A stretch of DNA of 64,000 nucleotides from [Bacteroides] pectinophilus. Lineage in GTDB: Bacteria > Bacillota > Clostridia > Lachnospirales > Lachnospiraceae. The stretch spans positions 2,582,501 to 2,646,500 of the forward strand of contig CP102260.1 of the NCBI GenBank assembly GCA_025146925.1, written 5' to 3'. The number at the start of each line of letters is the position of its first letter. Positions within the stretch are counted from its first letter, which is position 1. The notes beneath the pieces are model-generated. The model had not been told where the DNA came from. It saw nothing but the letters and a program-made list of their open reading frames with translations, and did not search any database. A program made the position numbers and the translations under genes. Of the stretch, positions 53,345 through 62,188 are shown piece after piece.

Positions 53345-53488
53345 TTATTCATCTTTATTATTTACTATTTTAGTGTAGGTAACTTTGGATACACCCCATT
53401 CCTTATGCTCAATTAATCTATCGTTTTTCACAAACTTGAAGATAATACACAATCTATGAAATAGTGCTAATATAACTATCCATTTCAT
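53345..53488 (-). CDS. Possible 47-residue peptide upstream of the restriction-modification gene
   Basis: An ATG at 53488 opens a 47-codon frame on the same strand as the operon: a short hydrophobic start (MKWIVILALFHRLCIIF) followed by a charged part (KNDRLIEHKEWGVSKVTYTK). Only a weak GAGAA lies before it and no family is recognised. It may be a leader or a remnant. Confidence 0.25.
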   Translation of the reverse strand: MKWIVILALFHRLCIIFKFVKNDRLIEHKEWGVSKVTYTKIVNNKDE

Positions 53489-53754
53489 TTCTCAATAGTA
53501 TTTTATTATACCACATCCTCATTTATTTTACTATTAATTTTCATCCTCTAATTTGCACCCTAATTTAGACTTAAATATCAATATAGAATATACATAAAGT
53601 CAACCTTACTCTTGCACTAGTCAACATATTTTGGACACAAAATTATAAAAATTATTCAGTTACAGCGTAAGGTTGTACAAGCCGTACGCCATCCTTGACA
53701 TCGCTCCCGAAAACGCTGGTCGGCTTTCACCGACGGTATGAACTCATGAACAGA

Positions 53755-54606
53755 TTATACTGCATATTTCTCACGGTATTGTTTCGGTGTAAGATAACTG
53801 AGCGCATAAGCAGGGCGCTCCTCATTGAAAAATTTTATATATTCATTCACTTCTTCGTAAACTGGTCGTTCACCTGTGACATGAAAATCCATAAATAATT
53901 CTGCTTTGATCCATCCGTTGATAGATTCCATCGCACTATTATCAGTAGGTGTTCCAGCTCTGGACATGGATCTTACCACATACATAGGAAGAAGATCATT
54001 GTATGCCTTTGAAGCATAGACGGATCCTTGATCTGAATGAAGAATCATTTGGTATTCTGGATGCTGCTTCTTTATTTCAAGGAGATTTTCCAGACCACTT
54101 ATATAAGTCATTCGATCACCACGTTTTGATGATAGAGAATGACTTAGGATTTCATTATTCCAAAGATCCATATATAAGGTAAGTTCATAATAGATACCTT
54201 TTACCCAAAATGCAGTCATATCACTTACAATACATTGAAGTGGACCATCAATCTGAATCTCTGACATAAGAAGATTTGGAAAAATCTTAAACGGAGCACC
54301 AGGTTTCTTGTATTTATAATGTTTAGCTTTACTCTTTATACCAGCAGACTTGCAACATTTATGTGCATAAGGAGCAGACATCTCTATTCCTTTATCCAGA
54401 CGAATTTTAGCATTTAACCATCTGTATCCATGAGATGGATATTTTAAATGGTATTCCTGGAATAACTGGATATTTTCAATCAATGCCCTTGTTCTTGGAG
54501 CTGGATTGCTGAGCATCTTCTTCCAATAATAGAAGCTGCTTCTATTGATGCCCATAGCATCACAAAGAAGATTGACCGGAAACTTTCCTGAGAGTTCCAA
54601 AATCAC
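53755..54606 (-). CDS. IS3-family transposase OrfB (DDE integrase)
   Basis: A 283-residue rve-type transposase. The catalytic triad is seen as Asp 129 (IVSDMT), Asp 192 (HSDQGSVY) and Glu 227 (SAMESINGW), with the exact 35-residue spacing of IS3 members. The N-terminal HTH_21-like region (YPSHGYRWLNAKIRL) precedes it. It overlaps OrfA by four bases (ATGA), so it may be made by coupling or by frameshift fusion with OrfA. Confidence 0.93.
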   Translation of the reverse strand: MILELSGKFPVNLLCDAMGINRSSFYYWKKMLSNPAPRTRALIENIQLFQEYHLKYPSHGYRWLNAKIRLDKGIEMSAPYAHKCCKSAGIKSKAKHYKYKKPGAPFKIFPNLLMSEIQIDGPLQCIVSDMTAFWVKGIYYELTLYMDLWNNEILSHSLSSKRGDRMTYISGLENLLEIKKQHPEYQMILHSDQGSVYASKAYNDLLPMYVVRSMSRAGTPTDNSAMESINGWIKAELFMDFHVTGERPVYEEVNEYIKFFNEERPAYALSYLTPKQYREKYAV

Positions 54607-54971
54607 TTGATATTCTTGCTGCTGTAATGAATTACCGAACCATCCCCCTTCACTTCGTAACCTTTTTTTAATCGTGCCTCTGTGATACGTGCCTGGATAA
54701 GCGCTTGAATTAATTCTTCCTTTGTCATAGCTTCATATGATTCAAAATCAGGTTGTTTTGCTTCGATTGTTTGTGGAGTTTTGGAAACATACGTTGTTCT
54801 TTTCCTTCCGACATTTTTAGGTGGAAGATGGTTGGTATCTCGATATAGCCACATATAATTGCGAGCCGTATTGTCATTGATACCATACTCCTCAGCTGCT
54901 TGAAATCTTGTTAGTTCGCCTTCATAAATACGGCGCCCAATGTCCAACCGTTGTTCTAAAGTGTATTTCAT
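54603..54971 (-). CDS. IS3-family transposase OrfA (helix-turn-helix)
   Basis: A 122-residue protein. The N-terminal helix-turn-helix (YTLEQRLDIGRRIYEGELT, GINDNTARNYMWLYRD) binds the IS ends; the second half is helical (YEAMTKEELIQALIQARITEARLKKGYE), probably a coiled coil for oligomerisation. AGGAGGGTTACC sets the start at 54971. It is followed directly by OrfB. Confidence 0.88.
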   Translation of the reverse strand: MKYTLEQRLDIGRRIYEGELTRFQAAEEYGINDNTARNYMWLYRDTNHLPPKNVGRKRTTYVSKTPQTIEAKQPDFESYEAMTKEELIQALIQARITEARLKKGYEVKGDGSVIHYSSKNIK

Positions 54972-55217
54972 GGTAACCCTCCTGTTAAATACGAAATCAA
55001 TTAAGACTAAATATGAGAATTCCTTGTTTGAATTATAACTCATTTATGTCTAGAAATTGACCCCTCTGTGTCCAAAATTAGTTTACCACTTCACTCTATA
55101 TAGAATTTACTCTTATATTTGTTATCAAAATCTAATAAATAATATATTTAAGTTTATTTTTATAACCTTTTTTGTTATTATATCATCTAGTACAATCGAA
55201 CACAAGTTCTTTTTATT

Positions 55218-55261
55218 AAAAGGCTTTCATCCGATTTTAATTTTACCAAATGTAAGCCTTT
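55218..55261 (-). terminator. Terminator after the relaxase remnant
   Basis: AAAGGCTT and AAGCCTTT pair across a long loop just after the relaxase stop; on the minus strand TTTTAATAAAAAG follows. Confidence 0.5.
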
Positions 55262-55263
55262 CC

Positions 55264-56545
55264 CTACCTTTCTCCATACACCTCCCACAATCTCTTCTGC
55301 TCCGCTCCTATCCTCAATATTTCCTGCAAATCTCTTGCCATCGCCTCAACATTAGCATCCATCTGTTCAACTGTACCAGTACGATTACCTGCCGTAATCT
55401 CCCATTGAACACTCTCTTTTGAGTAATATTCCTTAGTCTCCACATTCATATATCCATACACCAAATATGAATAACCATCACTTTTCTCTAGAAACACCGG
55501 TACCACTTCTCCTTTAGAAGTTTTCCATCTCATCAGCCTTGGAAACCAACACAAGCCTTCTTTTATCAGTTCTTTGAATGCTTCAAGCAGCTTGCCCAGC
55601 TCATTCAATATTCCACGGAATGAGTTTCCTGCCTCTATTATCTTATCTGCTTCGACCTGATTAGCATATTCTTCTATTGTAGGTGCAAATAATCTGAATG
55701 ACGATACAAAATTCTTGATTCTATCAAGTAATATCGTAGCATCTTCTGCTTTTTCAATAGCACTTGCCAACTCTTCATTTACCGATTGAAGTTCTGACCT
55801 CTTTTCGTCAAGTTCAATTGATATCTGTTTTGATTCTCTACTATCCATTTCTAATAGTGACTTAGTAATCCGCCGCATACTTTCCAGGCATGAAATATCA
55901 GACTCCAGTTTTTCTTTTTTATACGTATATTCTTTTTCAATAGCTTTATTTGCCTTAACTGCCCTATCCGATTCTTCCACCTGCTTTTGTAATTGTGTCA
56001 AATGCTTTGTCTCCTGAGCCACCTTATACTCTGCAACGGATAAATCGTGATTTCGACCTTTCGACTTTTCTTTTATCTGTTCTCCAAACCAGTCATCAAC
56101 TTCTTTATTTGCCACCTCACGAAGCTCATCCTGCAGCACTCTTGATAACACATCTTTAGTGAATACCTTACGTTTTGACACCTGCTTGCTAAAACCTTTC
56201 TTATATCCATCTGCCACAGGAACTCCAACAATGTGCATATGCGGGCTATCCTCATCAAGATGAACCACAGCATTTGCAACTACAAACTGTGGAAGCCTCT
56301 TTCTAAGCTCGTCCAGAATTATCTGATATGACAATTTCATATATGACTTCATATCATCAAATTGCTTCCAGAACTCCCTGTCGCCTATTTGAATTATTAT
56401 TTCAACTGCCATATCCTGTTCCTTACCTGCCACATGTTCAAAATAATCTTCGATTTTCCGGTCTTGTCGTGTCTGCTTTTTATTATATTCTTCTAATGCC
56501 TCATCGAATTCTTTATGATATACTGTTTTCACATCATCAATAAGA
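55264..56545 (-). pseudogene. MobV-type relaxase, 5'-truncated
   Basis: The frame encodes the Mob/Pre family HUH motif HLDEDSPHMHIVGVPV, which binds metal, and a long C-terminal coiled coil (KLESDISCLESMRRITKSLL, SIELDEKRSELQSVNEELAS). The expected N-terminal strand that carries the catalytic residue is missing. Upstream of about 56545 the frame runs antisense through the integrase remnant, which is not Mob sequence. So a deletion removed its start, and mobilisation by this protein is unlikely. The apparent ORF continues to 56667 by chance. Confidence 0.75.
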
Positions 56546-56549
56546 TTTG

Positions 56550-56728
56550 ATGTTAATCGTACACCGCATTGCTGCAGACACGCATGCATCTCAATGTTAG
56601 CAGAAGCTGGTATTAACCAGACGATTATCAAAAAGATTGCGGGGCACTCAGGTGCAATGACACTCACAGAGAAAGTGTATACCCACTTTGATATAAAGGA
56701 GCTTGCAGATGCGATTAATAAGATTTAA
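56550..56728 (+). pseudogene. C-terminal fragment of a tyrosine recombinase (integrase)
   Basis: On the plus strand about 58 codons end at TAA 56726-56728. TPHCCRHACISMLAEAGINQ holds the H-x-x-R region, KKIAGHSGAMTLTEKVYTHF holds the second His and the catalytic Tyr. This is the end of a phage-type integrase. The 5' part is gone, replaced by the relaxase sequence in the opposite direction. It lies next to the right att copy, where an integrase gene is expected. Confidence 0.85.
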
Positions 56729-56910
56729 ACAAAGAAAAGGACATTCCCCAGTATCTCTACTGAAAAATGTCCTATACATATCAATATCTTTGTTGCATAC
56801 CTGCTGCATATGTGTTGCATTCGATGTAAATTCCAGCACATCTGACGGCATTCCACAACTTCTGTAACCCTTGAAAAATGGGCTTTTCTTGATATCTTCG
56901 TTCTTGAAAG

Positions 56911-56927
56911 ATTATCTCTTTGAGAAC
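56911..56927. repeat. Right att copy (rpsI end)
   Basis: attatctctttgagaac covers the rpsI stop codon (56912-56914) and its last four and a bit codons. The same 17 bp is repeated at 48996-49012. Confidence 0.85.
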
Positions 56928-57322
56928 TGTGGAGCACGACGTGCAGCCTTGAGACCGTACTTCTTTCTCTCCTTCATTCTTGGATCTCTTGTGAGGTATC
57001 CTGCCTTCTTAAGAAGTGGACGATACTGCTCTGAATCTACCTCAAGAAGAGCTCTTGAAATACCGTGACGAACTGCGCCTGCCTGACCTGTGTATCCACC
57101 GCCGTGAACATTAACGATTACGTCATACTTGTCTGTTGTCTCTGTGAGAACTAATGGCTGACGTACAACAACCTTAAGTGTCTCAAGACCAAAGTAATCT
57201 TCGATATCTCTCTTATTGATTGTGATATTACCTGTACCAGGTACTAAATATACTCTAGCAATACTGCTTTTTCTTCTACCTGTTCCGTAGAACTTTGCCT
57301 TAGCTTTGCTTGTTCTAGCCAA
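56912..57322 (-). CDS. rpsI: 30S ribosomal protein uS9
   Basis: A 136-residue uS9. [21 protein letters not shown] at the N-terminus, [23 protein letters not shown] in the middle and the C-terminal RRAPQFSKR that reaches the P-site tRNA are conserved. Its 3' end is the integration site of the mobile element, and the insertion leaves the coding sequence complete. It lies 28 bp after rplM, the standard pair. Confidence 0.98.
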   Translation of the reverse strand: MARTSKAKAKFYGTGRRKSSIARVYLVPGTGNITINKRDIEDYFGLETLKVVVRQPLVLTETTDKYDVIVNVHGGGYTGQAGAVRHGISRALLEVDSEQYRPLLKKAGYLTRDPRMKERKKYGLKAARRAPQFSKR

Positions 57323-57350
57323 TGTTATATCCTCCTTATTCGTTCCTTAA

Positions 57351-57779
57351 TTAAAATGTCAGTACTTCCGGCTTCTGTGCAGCCTGCTCATGCTCTGGGC
57401 CTGCGTATACGTGAAGCTTCTTGAACATTTCTCTACCTAAAGGTCCCTTTGGAAGCATACCCTTAACTGCAAGTTCGATAACTCTCTCAGGCTTCTTTGC
57501 CATCATTTCCTTAAGTGTAGTCTCTTTCATTCCGCCTACATAATCTGAATGGCTGTAATAGATCTTCTGATCCATCTTCTTACCTGTAACCTTAATCTTA
57601 TCTGCATTAATAACGATTACATAATCGCCTGTATCAATATTAGGTGTATAAGTTGGCTTGTGCTTTCCTCTAAGAACTGCTGCCACCTGAGATGACAGAC
57701 GACCTAATGTATACTGAGAAGCGTCAACCACATACCATTTTCTTTCAATTGTTGATGGACTAGCCACAAAACTCTTCAT
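57351..57779 (-). CDS. rplM: 50S ribosomal protein uL13
   Basis: A 142-residue uL13. [52 protein letters not shown] and the C-terminal [19 protein letters not shown] are family blocks. It is an early assembly protein of the large subunit. AGGAGG precedes the ATG at 57779. A 185-nt leader with its own strong promoter lies upstream. Confidence 0.98.
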   Translation of the reverse strand: MKSFVASPSTIERKWYVVDASQYTLGRLSSQVAAVLRGKHKPTYTPNIDTGDYVIVINADKIKVTGKKMDQKIYYSHSDYVGGMKETTLKEMMAKKPERVIELAVKGMLPKGPLGREMFKKLHVYAGPEHEQAAQKPEVLTF

Positions 57780-57964
57780 CGGTTTTCCTCCTGATAATTT
57801 TAAAAAGTAACTGTTGTTTTTATGATTAAATGCTTATCCGGGGCTAATGGCTAAGCACCTATCTAACTGAATATAATTATTTGAATATATTAATTGGATA
57901 CAAATAATACAATAAAACTATAAAAGTATGTCTGCTACAGATTCATACGCCCATACCAAGCGCA
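57780..57964 (-). promoter_or_regulatory. rplM leader, possible L13 autoregulatory element
   Basis: The 185-nt untranslated leader holds a hairpin TGCTTA...TAAGCA with the inner GCCATTAGCCCCGGA. Leaders of this gene in other Firmicutes bind L13 for feedback control; similarity here is only by position and structure. Confidence 0.35.
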
Positions 57965-57971
57965 CCATAAG

Positions 57972-58000
57972 ATTATATAATATACAGACTGTCATGTCAA
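57972..58000 (-). promoter_or_regulatory. Promoter of rplM-rpsI
   Basis: TTGACA (58000-57995), a 17-bp spacer and TATAAT (57977-57972) on the minus strand: a full consensus, fitting a highly expressed ribosomal operon. Confidence 0.85.
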
Positions 58001-58016
58001 TATTTTTTTCATAGTT

Positions 58017-58832
58017 TCATAGTTTCGTGCCTACATGCTTAATCTCAATCAGCGTCAGTCCCTGTGGCGGCGCTGTTGGACCTGCAAGCTCCCTGTTGCA
58101 TCCGTCAAGTGCCTCTTTGACGCTTAACGGTGTACGTCTCTTACAGCCTGCATCTATGAGTGTTCCGGCTATTATACGCACCATATTATAAAGGAATCCA
58201 TTGCCGCTGACACGGATTACAATCTCACGTCCCCTGTCAAGGTCAAACTTCTCTCCCCCGTCTTCATCCTCACTGTCCGGCACATCCCTGCTAAGACTCC
58301 GTCCGGTTACTTCAATGGAATATATCGTACGCACCGTTGTCTCAGCCTGCGTATTAACAGAGCAGAAGCTCTTGAAATCATGTTCACCCAAAAGGTACTG
58401 CGCAGCCTCATTCATAGTCTCCAAATCAAGTGCGTAATGACAGAAAAATGTATTATTCCTCATCTGCGGAAGTCTGAAGGTTCTGTTAAGTATATGGTAT
58501 TCGTATGTCTTGATTGTACTGCAATGTCTCGGATGATAGTCCGGTGGCACCTCGCATGACTTCTGCACCACTATGTCTTCCGGCAGTCTGGCATTAAGCG
58601 CATAGGCAAATTTTTCTGCCGGTATTCTCGATTCCGTATCAAATACAGCAATATTTCCAAGTGCATGTACACCTGCATCGGTACGGCTTGCCCCGATAAC
58701 CCGGATATTCTCGCCGCATATACTGCTGAGCGCAGCATTAAGCCTTCCTTCAATCGTATCAGCATTATTCTGCACCTGCCATCCGCTGTATTTGGTTCCG
58801 TCATATGCAACTATAAGCTTTATACGTCTCAT
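58017..58832 (-). CDS. truA: tRNA pseudouridine synthase A
   Basis: A 271-residue TruA that makes pseudouridine at tRNA positions 38-40. GTKYSGWQVQNNADTIEGRL, the catalytic Asp in GASRTDAGVHALG, YEYHILN and GNGFLYNMVRIIAGTLI are conserved. A Glu/Asp-rich insert (DVPDSEDEDGGEKFD) interrupts the usual C-terminal domain. It overlaps ecfT by four bases and is the last gene of the rpoA-to-truA run, the typical Firmicutes order. Confidence 0.96.
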   Translation of the reverse strand: MRRIKLIVAYDGTKYSGWQVQNNADTIEGRLNAALSSICGENIRVIGASRTDAGVHALGNIAVFDTESRIPAEKFAYALNARLPEDIVVQKSCEVPPDYHPRHCSTIKTYEYHILNRTFRLPQMRNNTFFCHYALDLETMNEAAQYLLGEHDFKSFCSVNTQAETTVRTIYSIEVTGRSLSRDVPDSEDEDGGEKFDLDRGREIVIRVSGNGFLYNMVRIIAGTLIDAGCKRRTPLSVKEALDGCNRELAGPTAPPQGLTLIEIKHVGTKL

Positions 58833-59644
58833 ATCAGTGCTCCGCCTCTCAGCACACGTATGGCAATCATAAGCGCAAGGTACAGTGCAAGCACCAGATA
58901 TGCCCTGTGGTCACATGCCTTGTACTTAAGCGGGCGCATCTTGGTTCTTCCTTCACCACCATGATAGCAGCGTGCTTCCATCGCTGTTGCAAGCTCATTG
59001 GCGCGTCTGAATGCCGACACGAACAACGGCACAAGAATCGGTATCATTGCCTTGGCACGCTGCATAAGGCTGCCATGCTCAAAATCAGCGCCTCTTGCCA
59101 TCTGCGCCTTCATTATCTTATCTGTCTCTTCTATAAGAATCGGTATAAATCTCAACGCAATCGACATCATCATTGCTATCTCATGCACGGGAACTCTTAC
59201 CTTATTAAGGAATCCAAGTCCTTTTTCAAGCCCGTCTGTAAGGTCATTAGGCGTTGTTGTAAGCGTCATAAGTGATGAACCGATTATAAGATAAATAAGC
59301 CTTATAACCATAAATGATGCCATCTCCACGCCTTCCCATGTAAGACGGAATATCCAGAACTGCACTATAGGCTCTCCGTCCGTGAGAAACAGGTTAAACA
59401 CTGCACTGAATATAGCAATGAACACAATACTCTTAAGTCCTCTTACCATGAACTTGAATGGTACGTTGGATATCTTAATCATGGCTGCCAGAAACAGTGT
59501 GGCGATAACGTACATAATGATATTGCGTCCGAGGAACAATGATATAAGAAATACCATCGTTCCCACAAGCTTAACTCTTGGGTCGAGCTTATGTATCGGA
59601 GACTGTGTCTGGTAATATTGTCCAATAGTAATATCTTTTAACAT
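58829..59644 (-). CDS. ecfT: ECF transporter transmembrane protein EcfT
   Basis: A 271-residue membrane protein. SPIHKLDPRVKLVGTMVFLISLF at the N-terminus and the coupling segments AQMARGADFEHGSLMQRAKAMIPILVPL, with the A-R-G and A-M-x-x-R-x-Y elements (ATAMEARCYHGG), are diagnostic. It joins the two ATPases to changing S components such as ThiW. It overlaps ecfA2 by seven bases and truA by four. Confidence 0.95.
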   Translation of the reverse strand: MLKDITIGQYYQTQSPIHKLDPRVKLVGTMVFLISLFLGRNIIMYVIATLFLAAMIKISNVPFKFMVRGLKSIVFIAIFSAVFNLFLTDGEPIVQFWIFRLTWEGVEMASFMVIRLIYLIIGSSLMTLTTTPNDLTDGLEKGLGFLNKVRVPVHEIAMMMSIALRFIPILIEETDKIMKAQMARGADFEHGSLMQRAKAMIPILVPLFVSAFRRANELATAMEARCYHGGEGRTKMRPLKYKACDHRAYLVLALYLALMIAIRVLRGGALI

Positions 59645-60498
59645 GTCTTAATCCCTTTATAAAGCCTCAGAATACTCTCCTTAGCTTCCTCTATCGTAAT
59701 CGCATCAGTATCTACGTCAAGTCCTGCGCCACGCAGTTCATTCATTATATATGTTACGTCCGGTGCAGCAAGTCCTACCCGCTCAAGCTCTTTGTAATGT
59801 GCAAATACATTGCGCGGCTTATCGTCATATATAAGCTGTCCCTGATTCATGACCATGATTCTGTCAACATAACGTGCAACATCCTCCATGCTGTGGGATA
59901 CAAGAATTACTGCAATCCCTGTCTCATCATGAAGCTTTCTTATATGTCCGAGTATCTCGTCGCGCCCCTTTGGGTCAAGTCCCGCTGTAGGCTCATCAAG
60001 AATCAGATAATCAGGTCTCATTGCAAGCACACCCGCTATCGCCGCACGCCTCTTCTGGCCTCCCGACAGGTCAAACGGTGACTGGTAATAAAGATTCTCC
60101 TCAAGTCCTACAAGGCGCAGTGCCTCGAATGCCCTGAGCTGCACATCCTTCTCGGAAAGTCCCTGATTACGCGGTCCGAAGCACACATCCTTGAATATGT
60201 CCGTCTCAAACAACTGATGCTCCGGATACTGGAACACAAGTCCTACCTTGTTACGGAGCTTACGCATGTCATAATCTTTATCGTAAATGTCTTCGCCGTC
60301 AAAGAAAATGTTGCCGCTTGTTGCCTTTATAATGCCGTTCATATGCTGTATGAGCGTTGATTTGCCCGAACCTGTATGTCCTATAAGTCCTATAAATTCA
60401 CCTTTGTCGATTGCACAGCTTACATCCTTAAGAGCATGCTTTTCAAAACCCGAACCTGCCTCATATGTATAATTAACCTTATCAAGTATCAGTGCCAT
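59638..60498 (-). CDS. ecfA2: ECF transporter ATPase EcfA2
   Basis: A 286-residue ABC ATPase. Walker A GHTGSGKST, Q-loop VFQYPEHQLFE, signature LSGGQKRRAAIAG, Walker B LILDEPTAGLDP and the H-loop (SHSMEDVARYV) are complete. The EcfA-specific C-terminal extension (NQGQLIYDDKPRNVF) is present. It pairs with EcfA1, whose stop overlaps its start by one base. Confidence 0.95.
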   Translation of the reverse strand: MALILDKVNYTYEAGSGFEKHALKDVSCAIDKGEFIGLIGHTGSGKSTLIQHMNGIIKATSGNIFFDGEDIYDKDYDMRKLRNKVGLVFQYPEHQLFETDIFKDVCFGPRNQGLSEKDVQLRAFEALRLVGLEENLYYQSPFDLSGGQKRRAAIAGVLAMRPDYLILDEPTAGLDPKGRDEILGHIRKLHDETGIAVILVSHSMEDVARYVDRIMVMNQGQLIYDDKPRNVFAHYKELERVGLAAPDVTYIMNELRGAGLDVDTDAITIEEAKESILRLYKGIKTC

Positions 60499-61403
60499 TA
60501 CTTTGCACCTCCGTTCTTTGGTGCTCCGGCATCAGCCATGCACTTCTTAAGAGCATCCCTGAACTCTTCGTGTGTAAGTATCCCGTCAGGCATGTCAAGT
60601 CCTGACTTCTTAAGCTCATATGCAAGCTCTGTAACCTGCGGCACATCAAGCCTCAGCTCCTTAAGCCTGTCTACCTGTGAGAATATCTCCCTTGGCTTTC
60701 CCTGCATCACAAGCTTACCGTCATCCATTACAAAGACCTTGTCTGCATCTATTACCTCATCCATGTAATGTGTTATAAGTATTATAGTCACTCCTTCACG
60801 CCTGTTAAGCTCATGAAGGACTTTCATTACATCCTTGCGTCCGTGTGGGTCAAGCATCGCCGTCGGCTCATCAAGGACTATACACTTCGGTTTCATTGCC
60901 ACAATACCTGCAATGGCTATTCTCTGCTTCTGTCCGCCTGAGAGCTTATTAGGTGAAGCGTTGCGGTATTCGTACATTCCGACCGCCTTAAGGCTCTTTT
61001 CCACACGTTCCCATATCTCTTCTGATGGTACACCTATATTCTCGGGTCCAAATGCTACCTCCTCATCTACAAGTGTACATACAATCTGATTGTCCGGATT
61101 CTGAAAGACCATTCCGGCACTCTGTCTTATATCTAAAAGACGCTCCTCGTCAGAGGTATCAATTCCGTCAACATACAGTGTTCCCTCCGTAGGATACAGG
61201 AGTGCATTGATATGCTTTGCAAATGTTGACTTCCCCGAACCGTTATGTCCAAGCACGGCAATAAAATCACCCTTCTGCATTGTGAGACTTACATTGTCCA
61301 CAGCGGTTGTGATTCCTTCAACATTGCCCTCTTCGTCGCGTCTGTAATATTCAAATGTTACGTTCTCAGCTACTATTATATCCTCATGATTTTTAAGGCT
61401 CAT
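60498..61403 (-). CDS. ecfA1: ECF transporter ATPase EcfA1
   Basis: A 301-residue ABC ATPase. [18 protein letters not shown] (Walker A), [37 protein letters not shown] and [16 protein letters not shown] are the key motifs; [16 protein letters not shown] holds the switch His. It forms a heterodimer with EcfA2. The start at 61403 follows GGAAGGAATATGC; the longer frame up to 61475 has no good ribosome binding site. Confidence 0.95.
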   Translation of the reverse strand: MSLKNHEDIIVAENVTFEYYRRDEEGNVEGITTAVDNVSLTMQKGDFIAVLGHNGSGKSTFAKHINALLYPTEGTLYVDGIDTSDEERLLDIRQSAGMVFQNPDNQIVCTLVDEEVAFGPENIGVPSEEIWERVEKSLKAVGMYEYRNASPNKLSGGQKQRIAIAGIVAMKPKCIVLDEPTAMLDPHGRKDVMKVLHELNRREGVTIILITHYMDEVIDADKVFVMDDGKLVMQGKPREIFSQVDRLKELRLDVPQVTELAYELKKSGLDMPDGILTHEEFRDALKKCMADAGAPKNGGAK

Positions 61404-61478
61404 GCATATTCCTTCCCATGGTATGGCAAAGGCACAACAGCATACACCGTTGTGCCCCACCTTTATCATGTACAATTA

Positions 61479-62015
61479 TTATACTAACTCAAGTACAACT
61501 TCCATTGCAGCATCGCCCTTACGTGGTCCGATCTTAATGATTCTTGTATAACCACCCTTGCGATCTACATACTTAGGTGCGATCTCATCGAAAAGCTTTG
61601 CAACAAGATCAACTTCCTTTGTATTCTTCTTGCGTCCGGCTGCCTCTGTAGGAACCTCAGTTACTGTGTAAAGCTCCTTAAGCATAAGATGTCTTGCATG
61701 AAGACGTGAAGGCTTATCCTTCTTGATTGTCTTCTCTACTGACTCATATACTGTAACCTTCTTGCCATCAACAACTTCCTTAACTCTCTTGCCTTCAGCG
61801 TCCTTCTTAGGAACCTTAGCTGTAACTGTTACTTCCTCGAAGTTATCCTTCTCCTTAACAGCGAGTGTGATAAGGTGCTCAGCAATCTTTCTTACTTCCT
61901 TAGCTCTTGCCTCAGTTGTAACAATCTTACCATTGTTGATAAGTGCTGTAACCTGGCTTCTTAATAAAGCCTTTCTCTGGCTTGATGTTCTTCCAAGCTT
62001 TCTATACTTTGCCAT
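61479..62015 (-). CDS. rplQ: 50S ribosomal protein bL17 with internal insertion
   Basis: A 178-residue bL17; the usual length is about 115-130. MAKYRKLGRTSSQRKALLRSQVTALI is the conserved start and RKGGYTRIIKIGPRKGDAAMEVVLEL the end. The middle holds about 50 extra residues, mainly Lys, Val, Glu and Asp (VPKKDAEGKRVKEVVDGKK, EKTIKKDKPSRLHA). Similar extensions are known from some Clostridia. The start at 62015 follows AAGGAGGATATCA. It is downstream of rpoA, as usual. Confidence 0.95.
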   Translation of the reverse strand: MAKYRKLGRTSSQRKALLRSQVTALINNGKIVTTEARAKEVRKIAEHLITLAVKEKDNFEEVTVTAKVPKKDAEGKRVKEVVDGKKVTVYESVEKTIKKDKPSRLHARHLMLKELYTVTEVPTEAAGRKKNTKEVDLVAKLFDEIAPKYVDRKGGYTRIIKIGPRKGDAAMEVVLELV

Positions 62016-62073
62016 TGATATCCTCCTTCTCCGCTTATGCGGCAACATACGGTACCGGCAAGCACCGAATGCC

Positions 62074-62157
62074 GTAACCACGCTTCTTTGGACTTACTGG
62101 TTACTTGTTATTATGGAAACACGCAGTACCATGCTTCTTTGGACTTACTGGTCTGCG
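62074..62157 (-). promoter_or_regulatory. Twin hairpins with the same 17-nt loop between rpoA and rplQ
   Basis: In the rpoA-rplQ gap two stem-loops follow each other on the minus strand. One has the stem CGCAG/CTGCG plus ACCA/TGGT (62122-62157), the other GTAACCA/TGGTTAC (62074-62104). Their loops are the same in 16 of 17 positions (GTAAGTCCAAAGAAGC), while the stems differ. This suggests a bound ligand or protein, such as a ribosomal protein site or processing signal. Confidence 0.65.
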
Positions 62158-62188
62158 CGTAACACTACTTCTTAATAATCAATCGGTA

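Larger units (their letters stand above)
53628..55078 (-). mobile_element. IS3-family insertion sequence
   Basis: A 1.45-kb element with matching ends attttggacaca (53628-53639) and tgtgtccaaaat (55067-55078), an exact 12-bp inverted repeat. It carries two overlapping transposase genes in the IS3 order. Both genes look intact, so it may still be active. It sits between the relaxase remnant and the defence operon. Confidence 0.88.
48996..56927. mobile_element. Integrated mobile element at the rpsI 3' end, probably defective
   Basis: A 7.9-kb segment bounded by the 17-bp direct repeat attatctctttgagaac, of which the right copy is the natural end of rpsI. It has much higher A+T content than its surroundings. 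It holds a three-gene defence-like operon, an IS3-family element, a 5'-truncated MobV-type relaxase and a C-terminal integrase fragment next to the right repeat. Near both ends lie imperfect inverted pieces (GAAAAGCCC) and tgcatatgtgttg motifs, which may be integrase arm sites. The lack of a complete integrase suggests it cannot excise by itself. Confidence 0.85.

Noticed and set aside
56546-56667. N-terminal extension of the relaxase frame
   Set aside because: This part is the complement of the integrase fragment and unlike any Mob N-terminus; it is open only by chance.
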